In this document: positions 19,268-27,674 of the stretch, piece after piece
Position numbering within the stretch: the first letter of the stretch is position 1
Layout of the letters: every line of letters begins with the position of its first letter
Source of the DNA: Gordonia terrae
GTDB lineage: Bacteria > Actinomycetota > Actinomycetes > Mycobacteriales > Mycobacteriaceae
Assembly: GCF_001698225.1 (NCBI RefSeq)
Contig: NZ_CP016594.1
Location: forward strand, 1 to 64,000
Reading direction: 5' to 3'
Length of the DNA: 64,000 nt
Program-made: the position numbers and the translations under genes
The notes under the pieces: model-generated
What the model saw: the letters and a program-made list of their open reading frames with translations, nothing else
Databases searched by the model: none
What the model was told of the DNA's origin: nothing

Positions 19268-20101
19268 TCAGGTGAGACCGGTGAGCTCGGCGGAGCGTTG
19301 CCACAGACCGTCGATCAGTGTCTGGTCGTGGGCCTGGCGATTCTCCCGGCCGTTGGGCTTGTGGCGGTTGAAGTACACCCCGTTGACGCTCGGGTCGGCG
19401 CCGCGCTCGGCCAGGGCGATCAGCGGGGCGGCACCCTGCTCGGGGGTGATGGTCACCAGGCGTGTGATCGGGGACCGATAGGCGAGTCCGACGAATCGCG
19501 AGTCGCGGCCGAAGCTCGTTGCCGCAGGTCCTGGATGCACTGCGGCGGAGTAGATCCTGTCGGCAGTCCAGCGCTGGGCGATCCCGCGCGTGAACAGGAT
19601 GTTCATCAGCTTGGCGGTGCCGTACGGGCGCATCGCGAGTGTCCGGCGTTTCTCGAAGTCGAGATCATCGAGGTCGACCTGCCCGAAGAGATTGCCCACG
19701 CTGGAGGTGTTCAGGACCAGGGACTGCGGTGCCGCGGCCAGTCGGTCTCGCAGCAGGTGAGTCAACAGGAACGGCGCGAGATGGTTGATCTGGAAGTTGA
19801 ACTCGTGCCCGTCGGCGGTGCGTTGGGACGAGTCGAACGTCCCGCCCGCGTTGTTCATCAGGACGTCGATCGTCCCCACGGCGCCGTTGATCTCGGCTGC
19901 GAGGTCCCGCACCTGCGCCAGATCCGAGAAATCCGCGGTGAACTGGGTCGCGCCGGTCTCCGCCGCGATCGGCGCGAGCTTCTTCGGTGAGCGTCCGACG
20001 AGGACGAGATTGGTATCGGGCCCGGCCAGGGACCGGGCGGCGATCGCGCCGATACCGTCGCTGGCGCCGGTGAGAACGATGGTGCGGGTCGGTTCGGCCA
20101 T
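19268..20101 (-). CDS. Short-chain dehydrogenase/reductase
   Basis: This 277-residue SDR resembles retinol dehydrogenase/WWOX-type members. It has the cofactor motif TGASDGIGAIAARSL near the N-terminus, NNAGGTFDSS in place of NNAG, and a catalytic S...YxxxK arrangement (NTSSVGNLF, later YGTAKLMNILF). The substrate is unknown. The ATG at 20101 overlaps the stop codon of the small upstream gene by one base, so the two are coupled. Their promoter shares the divergent region that carries the SoxR-box-like operator. Confidence 0.9.
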   Translation of the reverse strand: MAEPTRTIVLTGASDGIGAIAARSLAGPDTNLVLVGRSPKKLAPIAAETGATQFTADFSDLAQVRDLAAEINGAVGTIDVLMNNAGGTFDSSQRTADGHEFNFQINHLAPFLLTHLLRDRLAAAPQSLVLNTSSVGNLFGQVDLDDLDFEKRRTLAMRPYGTAKLMNILFTRGIAQRWTADRIYSAAVHPGPAATSFGRDSRFVGLAYRSPITRLVTITPEQGAAPLIALAERGADPSVNGVYFNRHKPNGRENRQAHDQTLIDGLWQRSAELTGLT

Positions 20102-20349
20102 CACTGTCCCTCCGCCGTGCCCTCGGAACCGCCCAGAGCGTGGCCCTGATCGGAGTGACCGGTGTGGGGAGCGGCCTCGTAGGCGGCCTTCTCCTCCTCG
20201 GTCCGCTTCGTCTGCCCGATCGGGGTGTCACCGGCGGCCGGCAGAACGGACTCGGGACCGTGCTCCTCGTCCGGATCGTCCCGCAGATCGGGGTCGGTCT
20301 TCAGTTCGTCTTCGTTGGTCGTCCAGGTGGGCTTCTCGTTGTCCGGCAT
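20101..20349 (-). CDS. Small acidic hypothetical protein
   Basis: This 82-residue, very acidic protein (MPDNEKPTWTTNEDELKTDPDLRDDPDEEHGPESV...) has no cysteines, hydrophobic segment or recognised domain and is probably intrinsically disordered. The ATG at 20349 is preceded by a GGTGGAGAG RBS. It is coupled to the SDR gene by a one-base stop/start overlap and is divergent from the MFS gene. I do not recognise a function. Confidence 0.65.
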   Translation of the reverse strand: MPDNEKPTWTTNEDELKTDPDLRDDPDEEHGPESVLPAAGDTPIGQTKRTEEEKAAYEAAPHTGHSDQGHALGGSEGTAEGQ

Positions 20350-20389
20350 CTCTCCACCTTGCCCGAAGACGCGCGAATTCACACCGGTA

Positions 20390-20420
20390 TTGACTTCAAG
20401 TTCACTTGAGGTTGTCTGCT
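20390..20420 (+). promoter_or_regulatory. SoxR-box-like operator inside a MerR-type promoter
   Basis: TTGACT (20390-20395) looks like a -35. The dyad CTTCAAGTTCACTTGAGG (20394-20411) closely matches the SoxR box CCTCAAGTTAACTTGAGG, differing at two positions. A weak -10 (TCTGCT, 20415-20420) sits 19 bp from the -35, the lengthened spacing used by MerR-family activators. Transcription would then start about at the GTG at 20428. Confidence 0.65.
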
Positions 20421-20427
20421 CGTCGTC

Positions 20428-21912
20428 GTGACCACACTCGACCCGGCCAGCCGGCGCATCGGCCTCATCCTCGTCGTCCCGACCCTCATGGTGATGCTCG
20501 ACGTGACGGTGGTGACCGTCGCGCTCCCACAACTCACCACCGAATTCGACGCCCCGCTGTCCAGCGTGCAGTGGGTGACCACCGCCTACGCGCTGGCCCT
20601 TGTGGCGGTGATGCCGCTATCCGCGTACGCCGGCAATCGGTTCGGCGGTCGGCGCGTGTACTGCGCGGCGCTGTTGGTCTTCGTCCTCGGCTCCCTGCTC
20701 ACCGCCCTGTCCTGGAACATCGTCAGTCTCATCGTCTTTCGCGCCTTACAGGGACTCGGCGGCGGAATGCTCCAACCCGTGGGCATGGCCATCGCGCTGC
20801 AGGCGGTGCCCGAGAGACTGCGCGGTCGGATGATGGCCATCTTGGGACTGCCCACCCTCGTCGGTCCCGTGCTCGGTCCGGTGCTGGGCGGCGTTCTCGT
20901 GGACCATGGCAGCTGGCGCGTCGTCTTCGCGGTCAACGTTCCCCTCGGACTGATCGCGGTGGCGTTGGCCTGGCGATTCTTCCCCCGGACCGGCTCTCGC
21001 CGGATGCCGCGGATCGACCTGCGTGCGGTTGCCGCTCTGTCCCCGGGTGGTGCGTTCCTGGTTCTCGGCCTGTCTCGCGCCGGCGACACCGGTTCGCTCC
21101 TCGCGGCGTCGATCCTGGTGCCGGTCGGTATCGGCGTGATCCTGTTGGCGTACTTCGTGCGCCGGTCGCTGCGCAGCCGCACCCCCGTCCTGGATCTCCG
21201 ACTCCTGGCACAAGCTCGCCTGCGTGGTGGCGTCGTGGTGATGATCTTCTTCGCCGGGGCGTACTTCGGCTCGATGACCATTCTGCCGATCTATGTCCAA
21301 TCGGTCCGGTCCGATTCGGCCACGACCGCAGGCATGCTGTTCGTCCTCCCCGCGCTCCTGAGCGGCATCAACCTCCAGATCGCCACCCGTGTGACCGATT
21401 CCGTGGACCCACGGCGGGTCGCGATCTGCGGGATCGTGCTGTCGACGACGGCGATGATCCTGATGGCGACGCTGCTCGACGAGTCCACTTCCTACCCGGT
21501 CATCGTCGCGATCCTCGCTCTCATGGGAATCGGTGTCGGAGCGACGATGTTGCCCACCATGACCGCCGCCACCCGCGATCTCGAAGGCGCCGACACCCCG
21601 GGTGGCACGACCATCCTCACGACCTCGAACCAGTTCGCCGTCGCGATGGCATCCGCCGCGATCACCGCCACCATTGCGGCGCTGATGAACTCGCGCAGCG
21701 GGGCGGTCGACGGTCGGGGAGTGGCGGGGGCGATGACGCTCGAATCCGCCGACCGTGCCGACGCCGCGCCCGAGTTGGCCTCGGCGATCGCCGACACGTA
21801 CCTCCTCACGGCCGGTCTGCTCGTGTGTGCCCTCCTCGCGGCCGTGTTCGTGATGCCGGCGCGGCGGGCCCTTCGAGACGCTCGCAAGCTCGCTCCTCAG
21901 GGGGCGGGGTGA
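20428..21912 (+). CDS. MFS drug exporter, DHA2 (EmrB/QacA-like) family
   Basis: This 494-residue, 14-helix-type transporter has the motif TLMVMLDVTVVTVALPQL in TM1, the motif RFGGRRVY between TM2 and TM3 and GLPTLVGPVLGPVLGGVLVD typical of drug:proton antiporters (motif C). It probably exports toxic, possibly redox-active compounds. The start is GTG 20428, with no RBS but a promoter placed so that the transcript would be leaderless. The upstream SoxR-box-like operator suggests induction by redox-cycling agents. The last residues (LRDARKLAPQGAG) are encoded by sequence resembling the local dispersed repeat. Confidence 0.92.
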   Translation: MTTLDPASRRIGLILVVPTLMVMLDVTVVTVALPQLTTEFDAPLSSVQWVTTAYALALVAVMPLSAYAGNRFGGRRVYCAALLVFVLGSLLTALSWNIVSLIVFRALQGLGGGMLQPVGMAIALQAVPERLRGRMMAILGLPTLVGPVLGPVLGGVLVDHGSWRVVFAVNVPLGLIAVALAWRFFPRTGSRRMPRIDLRAVAALSPGGAFLVLGLSRAGDTGSLLAASILVPVGIGVILLAYFVRRSLRSRTPVLDLRLLAQARLRGGVVVMIFFAGAYFGSMTILPIYVQSVRSDSATTAGMLFVLPALLSGINLQIATRVTDSVDPRRVAICGIVLSTTAMILMATLLDESTSYPVIVAILALMGIGVGATMLPTMTAATRDLEGADTPGGTTILTTSNQFAVAMASAAITATIAALMNSRSGAVDGRGVAGAMTLESADRADAAPELASAIADTYLLTAGLLVCALLAAVFVMPARRALRDARKLAPQGAG

Positions 21913-21988
21913 GAAGCTCGCTCCTCAGTAACTGCGGCCGTCGTGGACTGCGAAAGCACTCGTTGTGACCGGAGCGGGCCCAATTACT

Positions 21989-22097
21989 GCTCCCTGAGGA
22001 GGCCGGAGCTTGCGGAGGCCGTCACGAAGGGTCCTGGTGAGATGCGTCACCGAACCCTTCGTGGCTCGTCGCTAACGCTCCTCGCACCTCAGGGAGC
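21989..22097. repeat. Palindromic intergenic repeat element, copy 3
   Basis: This copy has the same architecture as the element at 18123. A left arm from GCTCCCTGAGG (21989) to CACGAAGGG and a right arm CCCTTCGTGGCTCG to CACCTCAGGGAGC (22055-22097) enclose a centre with its own GGTGA/TCACC hairpin. TTCTTTCGGATTAGGG follows at 22111-22126, as it does near the first copy. The whole 21913-22178 gap between the convergent MFS and ABC genes is repeat-like, with no gene. Confidence 0.75.
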
Positions 22098-22178
22098 AAT
22101 GGTTGTGTCGTTCTTTCGGATTAGGGGGCGTGTTAGGTGGGCGCCGGCTCGCTTCTAGGTATCTGCGGCCCTTTTGGA

Positions 22179-23879
22179 TCAGGGAGCGGGGGCGATCCGC
22201 GGGACCGCGGCGAGGAGTTCGCGGGTGTAGGGATGCTGCGGATCGTCGAAAACCGCGTCCGCCGAACCGTACTCGACGATCTCACCGGCACGCATCACCG
22301 CGATGTCGTCGCTCACGTGGTGGATGACGCCCAGGTCGTGCGAGATGAACACCAGCGCGACACCGGTTTCCGCCTGCAGGCGGGCCAGGAGGTCGAGGAT
22401 CCGTGCCTGGATGGACACGTCGAGGGCCGACACCGGCTCGTCGCACACGATAACGGCGGGACGCGGTGCGAGCGCACGGGCGATCGCGACGCGCTGGCGC
22501 TGTCCGCCCGACAGTCGTGAGGGGTGCCGGTGCCGGTACTCCGCGGGCAGCCCCACCTGCTCGAGGAGTTCGGTGATCCGGTGGTCGAGATCTGCGCTGC
22601 GAACGCCGGTCACCCGCAGGGCGTCGGCCAGGACGCGGTCGACGGTCCATCGTGGGTCGAACGAGCTGAGCGGATCCTGGTAGATCACCGAGATCAGGTG
22701 GCGCGACGCGCGGCGGCGGGCCTCGGTGAGTCCGGACCACGCCGCGCCGTTCAATTCGACGGTGCCGGAATCGGGTTCGGCGAGCCCGAGGATGATCCGT
22801 GCGGTGGTGGTCTTGCCCGAACCCGACTCGCCGACGATGCCGAGGGTACGACCGGGCGCGAGGTCGAAGCTCACCCCGGCCACGGCGGGGCGGGCAGTGA
22901 TCGCCTTGCCCCTGATCGCCGGATTGCTGAACGACTTGTGCAGGTCGCGAACACGGAGTGCGAGTGGCTGGTCGGGCGTCGGTGTCGCCGTGGTGGCGAG
23001 CTGCTCACCGCTGACGAGCAGCGTGCCCTTGGATGCGCGGGACGGGATGGCGTCGATGAGACCTCGGGTGTACTCGTGCTGCGGCGCGGTAAGCACCTCG
23101 CGAGCATTCCCGTACTCTACGATCTCACCGTCGCGCATCACGGCCACGCGGTCGGCGAGGCGCGACACGACGGCCAGATCGTGCGAGATGAGGATGATGC
23201 CGTTGCCCCGCGTCTTGGCCTCGGCCAGCACGTCCAGGATCTGAGCCTGGACGGTGGCGTCGAGCGCCGTCGTCGGCTCGTCGGCGATGAGGAGTTTCGG
23301 ATCCTGGGCGAGCGCGGAGGCGATGAGGGCACGCTGGCGGAGTCCGCCGGAGAGTTCGTGCGGACGCTGACGCGCACGTACCCGTGGCTCGGGAACGCCC
23401 ACGAGATCGAGCAACTCGACGACGCGTTCCTCGCGGAGTGCACGTCCGAGCCGCTTCGGGGTCCGGCCGCCACCTGCACCGTGTGCGGTCAGCGATTCGG
23501 CGATCTCGCTGCCCACCGTGCGCAGTTGATCCAGGGACACCAGGGCGTCCTGGAGGACGAATCCGATCTCGCGCCCTCGGATGGCGCGCCACTCGCGGTC
23601 GACCAGGCCGCGCAGATCACGCCCGCCGAACGAGAGGGCGGTGGCGTCGATCTCGGCGCCCGAACCGGTGAGTCCGATGAGGGTGCGCGCGGTGACGGAC
23701 TTGCCGGAGCCGGATTCGCCGACGATCGCCAGGCACTGGCCGGCAGAAACCGAGAACGACACGCCCTTGACGACCTGGCGGCCGGCGAACGAGACGCGGA
23801 GGTCGCGCACCTCGGCCAGCGGTGCGTCGGTGCGGTCGACGCGGACGGAGGCCATCGTCTCTCGGGTGACGACGGTCAT
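22179..23879 (-). CDS. ABC transporter ATP-binding protein, dipeptide/nickel type, two fused ATPase domains
   Basis: This 566-residue protein is a fusion of the two ATPases of an Opp/Dpp-type importer. The first domain has Walker A GESGSGKS near residue 50 and signature LSGGLRQRA. The second has GESGSGKTTTAR, LSGGQRQRVAIARAL and Walker B VIVCDEPVSAL. The ATG at 23879 overlaps the upstream permease stop by 4 nt. It is the last gene of a four-gene import operon. Its final residues (RIAPAP) and stop fall within repeat-like sequence (AGGGAGCGGGGG). Confidence 0.95.
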   Translation of the reverse strand: MTVVTRETMASVRVDRTDAPLAEVRDLRVSFAGRQVVKGVSFSVSAGQCLAIVGESGSGKSVTARTLIGLTGSGAEIDATALSFGGRDLRGLVDREWRAIRGREIGFVLQDALVSLDQLRTVGSEIAESLTAHGAGGGRTPKRLGRALREERVVELLDLVGVPEPRVRARQRPHELSGGLRQRALIASALAQDPKLLIADEPTTALDATVQAQILDVLAEAKTRGNGIILISHDLAVVSRLADRVAVMRDGEIVEYGNAREVLTAPQHEYTRGLIDAIPSRASKGTLLVSGEQLATTATPTPDQPLALRVRDLHKSFSNPAIRGKAITARPAVAGVSFDLAPGRTLGIVGESGSGKTTTARIILGLAEPDSGTVELNGAAWSGLTEARRRASRHLISVIYQDPLSSFDPRWTVDRVLADALRVTGVRSADLDHRITELLEQVGLPAEYRHRHPSRLSGGQRQRVAIARALAPRPAVIVCDEPVSALDVSIQARILDLLARLQAETGVALVFISHDLGVIHHVSDDIAVMRAGEIVEYGSADAVFDDPQHPYTRELLAAVPRIAPAP

Positions 23880-24787
23880 CGGCGGTCTCCTTCCAGTCGT
23901 GCGCCGAGGTGACGGCCCACGGTCGTGAATGCCAGCGCCACCGCGACGATGACGAGACCGGGGAAGATCTCCAGCCACCAGGCCACGGTGATGTAGGTGC
24001 GTCCGGCGTCGAGCAGTGCGCCCCACTCAGGTGCGGGTGGTGGTACGCCGAGTCCGAGATAGGCCAGTCCCGACGCCCAGATGATCGCCTGTCCCACTCC
24101 CAGCGTCACGGTCACGATCATCGGGCGGAGCGCGTTGGGCGCGATGTGCTGCACAAGGATTCGGCGGCGAGGGTGCCCCAGGGCGGTCGCCGCTTCGATG
24201 TAGGGCGCAGTCCGGACGGCGAGCACCTGACCGCGCACGATGCGGGCGTACCCCGGCGCGATGCCGATACCGATCGCCAGGATGAGGGTCACCTGTCCGG
24301 GCCCGAAGACCGAGGTCAGGAGGAGACCGAGAAGCACGATGGGGAAGGCGAACATCACCTCGATCCAGCGATTGGCCAGCGCCTGGGCGACGCGCCCTGA
24401 CAGCCCCGCGGCGATGCCGAGCAACACCGCCAGGACCGATGCGAGTGCGACCGCGCCGAGCCCGATGATCAGCGATTGCCGGGTGCCGGCGATGACGCGA
24501 CTCAGCAGGTCTCGTCCCGACAGATCGGTGCCGAACGGGTGTGCCCAGCTGGGCGGTTGCAGGGTGGCGTCCAGGTCGACGGCGAGCGGGTCGTAGGGAG
24601 CGAGCAGGTTGGGCGCCACCGCGGCCACGAGCAACAGGACCAGCACCACGAGTGCGGCGATCACCGCCGCTGGTGGCCATGAACGACGTGGCTGGTCGTC
24701 CTGACCGCGAGGCGTGCCGGTGGTGGACCTGCGAACCGCGGAGAGCGCGTTCGTCAGTGCGGGGCGGACCGGATTGGTGAGGGTCAT
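23876..24787 (-). CDS. ABC transporter permease, DppC type
   Basis: This 303-residue inner-membrane permease of the dipeptide/oligopeptide/nickel family has an N-terminal membrane segment (AAVIAALVVLVLLLVAAVAPN). It also has the DppC hallmark HPFGTDLSGRDLLSRVIAGTRQSL and the EAA-like loop EAATALGHPRRRILVQHIAPN. Start and stop both overlap neighbours by 4 nt (ATGA). It pairs with the DppB-type permease. Confidence 0.95.
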   Translation of the reverse strand: MTLTNPVRPALTNALSAVRRSTTGTPRGQDDQPRRSWPPAAVIAALVVLVLLLVAAVAPNLLAPYDPLAVDLDATLQPPSWAHPFGTDLSGRDLLSRVIAGTRQSLIIGLGAVALASVLAVLLGIAAGLSGRVAQALANRWIEVMFAFPIVLLGLLLTSVFGPGQVTLILAIGIGIAPGYARIVRGQVLAVRTAPYIEAATALGHPRRRILVQHIAPNALRPMIVTVTLGVGQAIIWASGLAYLGLGVPPPAPEWGALLDAGRTYITVAWWLEIFPGLVIVAVALAFTTVGRHLGARLEGDRR

Positions 24788-25779
24788 GGGACCTCGATCC
24801 TGGGGTCGATGACGGTGTACAGGAAGTCCACGACGAGGTTGGCGATCGTGTAGACGAGCGCGACGAACAGAACGATGCCACTCACCAGCGGGACGTCACG
24901 CGAACTGGCCGCCGCGACCAGCGTCTGACCGATACCCGCTCGCGCGAACACGGTTTCGGCGATGACCGCACCGGACAGCAGCGCGCCCATGGCCCAGCCC
25001 GAGACCGTCACCGCGGGAAGGACGGAGTGTCGCAACACATGTCGATACCGGACCGACAGATCGCCGAGCCCGCGACTGCGGGCGGTGAGCACGAAGGGCT
25101 GGTCCAGTGCGCGGGCGAACTCGTCCCGGGCGATCTGGCCGAGGAAGCCCGACAGCGGGATCGCCAGGGTGAGCACGGGCAGGACGAGTCCCCACAGGCC
25201 CGTTCCGCTCTCGACGGGAAACCAGCCGAGGTTGATCGCGAACACCACCAGGAGGATCGATCCCACCCAGTACTGCGGCAGCCCGGCGCTCACGGTCTCG
25301 ATCAGGGACCCGGCCGCGCCCCAGGGTCCACGGCGGCCTGCCGTGAGCGTGGTGAGGACGAGGACGAAGAGCCACGCGACGACCAGGGCGGTGAGGGTGA
25401 GGACGAGCGTGGGTCCGATCTGGTCGGCGATGATCTCGGTCACCGGCTGCTGCAGCTGGAACGAGATGCCGAGATCGCCGCGCAGCAAACCGCCGAGATA
25501 GTCCAGATACTGCGACCACACCGAATCGTCGAAACCATACTCGGCGTTGACCGGAGCGAGTTCGTCCGGTGTGCGTTCCCGGCTCTCGCCAGACGAGAGG
25601 TTGAGGAGCAGCGTCGCGCGGTCGCCGGGAGCGAGCACCTGGAGCAGGAAGGTGATGGAGGCGGCGGCCCACAGCACGAAGACGGCCGAACCGATCTTGC
25701 CCGCCCACCGGGTCAGGCCCCGCGGGGCGACCACCTGGCGTCGGGCCGCGGTCACGGCCGGGTCGTCGACCAGGGTCAT
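24784..25779 (-). CDS. ABC transporter permease, DppB type
   Basis: This 331-residue permease has the first membrane segment KIGSAVFVLWAAASITFLLQVLAPGD, a periplasmic loop typical of DppB, and the cytoplasmic EAA-like region TARSRGLGDLSVRYRHVLRHSVLP. The family start is ATG 25779; the open frame extends 18 codons further into the binding-protein gene. It overlaps both neighbours by 4 nt. Confidence 0.95.
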   Translation of the reverse strand: MTLVDDPAVTAARRQVVAPRGLTRWAGKIGSAVFVLWAAASITFLLQVLAPGDRATLLLNLSSGESRERTPDELAPVNAEYGFDDSVWSQYLDYLGGLLRGDLGISFQLQQPVTEIIADQIGPTLVLTLTALVVAWLFVLVLTTLTAGRRGPWGAAGSLIETVSAGLPQYWVGSILLVVFAINLGWFPVESGTGLWGLVLPVLTLAIPLSGFLGQIARDEFARALDQPFVLTARSRGLGDLSVRYRHVLRHSVLPAVTVSGWAMGALLSGAVIAETVFARAGIGQTLVAAASSRDVPLVSGIVLFVALVYTIANLVVDFLYTVIDPRIEVP

Positions 25780-27458
25780 CGCACGAACCTCGCATCTGCG
25801 AACACCGGTTCGCCTTGGGATTTCTCGACCCACACCCCGTGGAGGCGTGGTGACACCGCCAACGACGTTGTCTGCGTGTACAACCCGATCGAGAGCGCGT
25901 TGTCACCGATGAGGCGCTGGGCGTCGCGGTAGAAGCCCCGGGCCTGTACCGGATCCGGAGAGGCGTTGCCCTGCTCGATGAGGGTCTGCAGACGCGGGTC
26001 GTTGTAGTACGCGGTGTTGTGCGGGTTGGGACTGTCCGGGAGGCGCTGACGCCAGTTGATGTACAGCAGGCCCGGGGTCGGGCTCGTCCAGTAGCCGACG
26101 TAGGCGTCGTAGGTCGGTGCCTTCGCGTACTGCCCGCCGAAATACGCGCTCTGGGTGGCGGGGACGAGCTGGATGTCGAAGCCCACGTCACGCGCCTGTC
26201 GAGCCACCGCCTGCAGGATCGCGGCACCCTCGGGTCCGACGATCGCGTCGGCGGCGTACACCACGCGCGCGGTCAGGCGTCGTCCGTCCTTCGTGCGGAT
26301 GCCGTCGTCGTCGCGACCGGTCCAACCCGCGTCGTCCAACAGAGCAGCGGCCGCCTCCGGGTCGTGCGGGTAGTTCCCGGCCTCCGGGTCGTAGTCCGGG
26401 GTGCTCTGACTGAGCGCGCCGTTGGCGTTGTAGGGGACCACGCCGAGAAACGCGGTCTCGACGGCTTTGCGACGGTCGGCCGAGTAGGCGAACGCCTGCC
26501 GTACCCGGACATCGTCGAACGGCGCGTGGTCGACGTTGAGGGTGATGGCATTCGGGCGCCCCGGCGTCACGTAGCGGGTCACCTGATACCGGCTGGTCGC
26601 GTCCGCCCAGTTGATGGCCGGCACGTTGTAGATGACATCGGAGGAGTCGCTGCGCAGCGATCCGTAGCGGAGCACCGGGTCCTTGAGGAACTTCCAGACC
26701 AGCTTGTCCACGTACGCCGGACCCTGGTTCTCCGCGTTTGCCGGGGGAGAGTTGTACTTCGGGTTGCGCACGAAGGTGATGCTGCGATTGCGGTCCCAGC
26801 GTTCGATGATGAACGGGCCGGACCCGACCGGGCTGGTGCAGTTCGCCTTCGGACCACGCGCCAGCGCGGTCGGCGACTGGATTCCGAAGTAGCCCTGCGT
26901 CAGCACGGTGAGGAGCGGGGTGTACGCCGACCTGAGGTTCATCCGGTAGGTCAGCGGCCCGATGACCTCGTCGGACTCGAAGTACTTGCCGATGTAGGAC
27001 ACCACCGTGCCGTTGGGTTTGTCCGGGTTCAGATACGACGCGAAGGTCGCACGAACGGCTTCGGCGTCGAGCGGTGTGCCGTCGCTGAATTCGACACCGG
27101 GCTTCAGATGGAAGGTGTACGAGCGCCCGTCGGCGGAGATGTCCCAGCGGGTGGCCAGCCACGGCACCACTCGTCCCGAGTCGTCCAGCGACACCAGGTT
27201 GTCGAGGTATTGCCGTGCCAGATAGGCGTTTTGAACCCACCCACCGTGCACGCAGGGTGGTTCCTGCTCGTGGCCGTAGGAGATGGTCCCGCCCGAGACG
27301 TACTGGCCCGGCGCGGCGGGGACCCCCGTCGACTCGCCGTCACCGGTGCGCGGCTGGGCACATCCCGCCAGCAACGTGACGCAGGTCAGGGCGACCCCGG
27401 CCGCGGGCAGCAGGCGGGATCGCCGCGATCGTCGCGGCACAGGACGTCGTCGCAGCAC
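25776..27458 (-). CDS. Solute-binding lipoprotein, SBP_bac_5 (peptide/nickel-type) family
   Basis: This 560-residue extracytoplasmic binding protein has a signal ending in the lipobox LLAGC (Cys33). The signal carries consecutive Arg residues (RRSRRSRLL) that might allow Tat export. The mature part shows the family-5 pattern (GGTISYGHEQEPPCVH, then LATRWDISADGRSYTFHLKPGVEFSDGTPL). The GTG start at 27458 follows GAGGAGAAG. It heads the import operon and is divergent from two flavin-dependent monooxygenases, so the ligand is more likely an organosulfur compound than a peptide. Confidence 0.93.
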   Translation of the reverse strand: MLRRRPVPRRSRRSRLLPAAGVALTCVTLLAGCAQPRTGDGESTGVPAAPGQYVSGGTISYGHEQEPPCVHGGWVQNAYLARQYLDNLVSLDDSGRVVPWLATRWDISADGRSYTFHLKPGVEFSDGTPLDAEAVRATFASYLNPDKPNGTVVSYIGKYFESDEVIGPLTYRMNLRSAYTPLLTVLTQGYFGIQSPTALARGPKANCTSPVGSGPFIIERWDRNRSITFVRNPKYNSPPANAENQGPAYVDKLVWKFLKDPVLRYGSLRSDSSDVIYNVPAINWADATSRYQVTRYVTPGRPNAITLNVDHAPFDDVRVRQAFAYSADRRKAVETAFLGVVPYNANGALSQSTPDYDPEAGNYPHDPEAAAALLDDAGWTGRDDDGIRTKDGRRLTARVVYAADAIVGPEGAAILQAVARQARDVGFDIQLVPATQSAYFGGQYAKAPTYDAYVGYWTSPTPGLLYINWRQRLPDSPNPHNTAYYNDPRLQTLIEQGNASPDPVQARGFYRDAQRLIGDNALSIGLYTQTTSLAVSPRLHGVWVEKSQGEPVFADARFVR

Positions 27459-27674
27459 AGAACTTCTCCTCGGGCGGCACAGATGGCGGCGGACGCGGCT
27501 CGAGGTCGTGGGACACGACAGCGGGAGCCCGGCGTCGGGACGGGAATCACCACAACCTAGGGGCTCCGGACGGTGTCGGGCACCCCTTGGGGCCACCCTG
27601 ATCCGAAGTCGCCGGACGCGCGGCGCCGTCCGTAACGTCGCGCTGAGTCCGACGCCTCGTGATCAGGAGCAGCC
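27459..27674. other. Divergent promoter region of the organosulfur-type locus
   Basis: This 216-bp gap lies between the binding-protein gene (leftward) and the LLM monooxygenase gene (rightward). It must contain both promoters. I see RBS sequences on each side but no confident -10/-35 pair, operator or riboswitch. Confidence 0.5.

Noticed and set aside
22524..23912. 462-codon plus-strand open frame opposite the ABC ATPase gene
   Set aside because: The minus strand encodes two complete ABC ATPase domains with all motifs; the plus-strand frame is a codon shadow.
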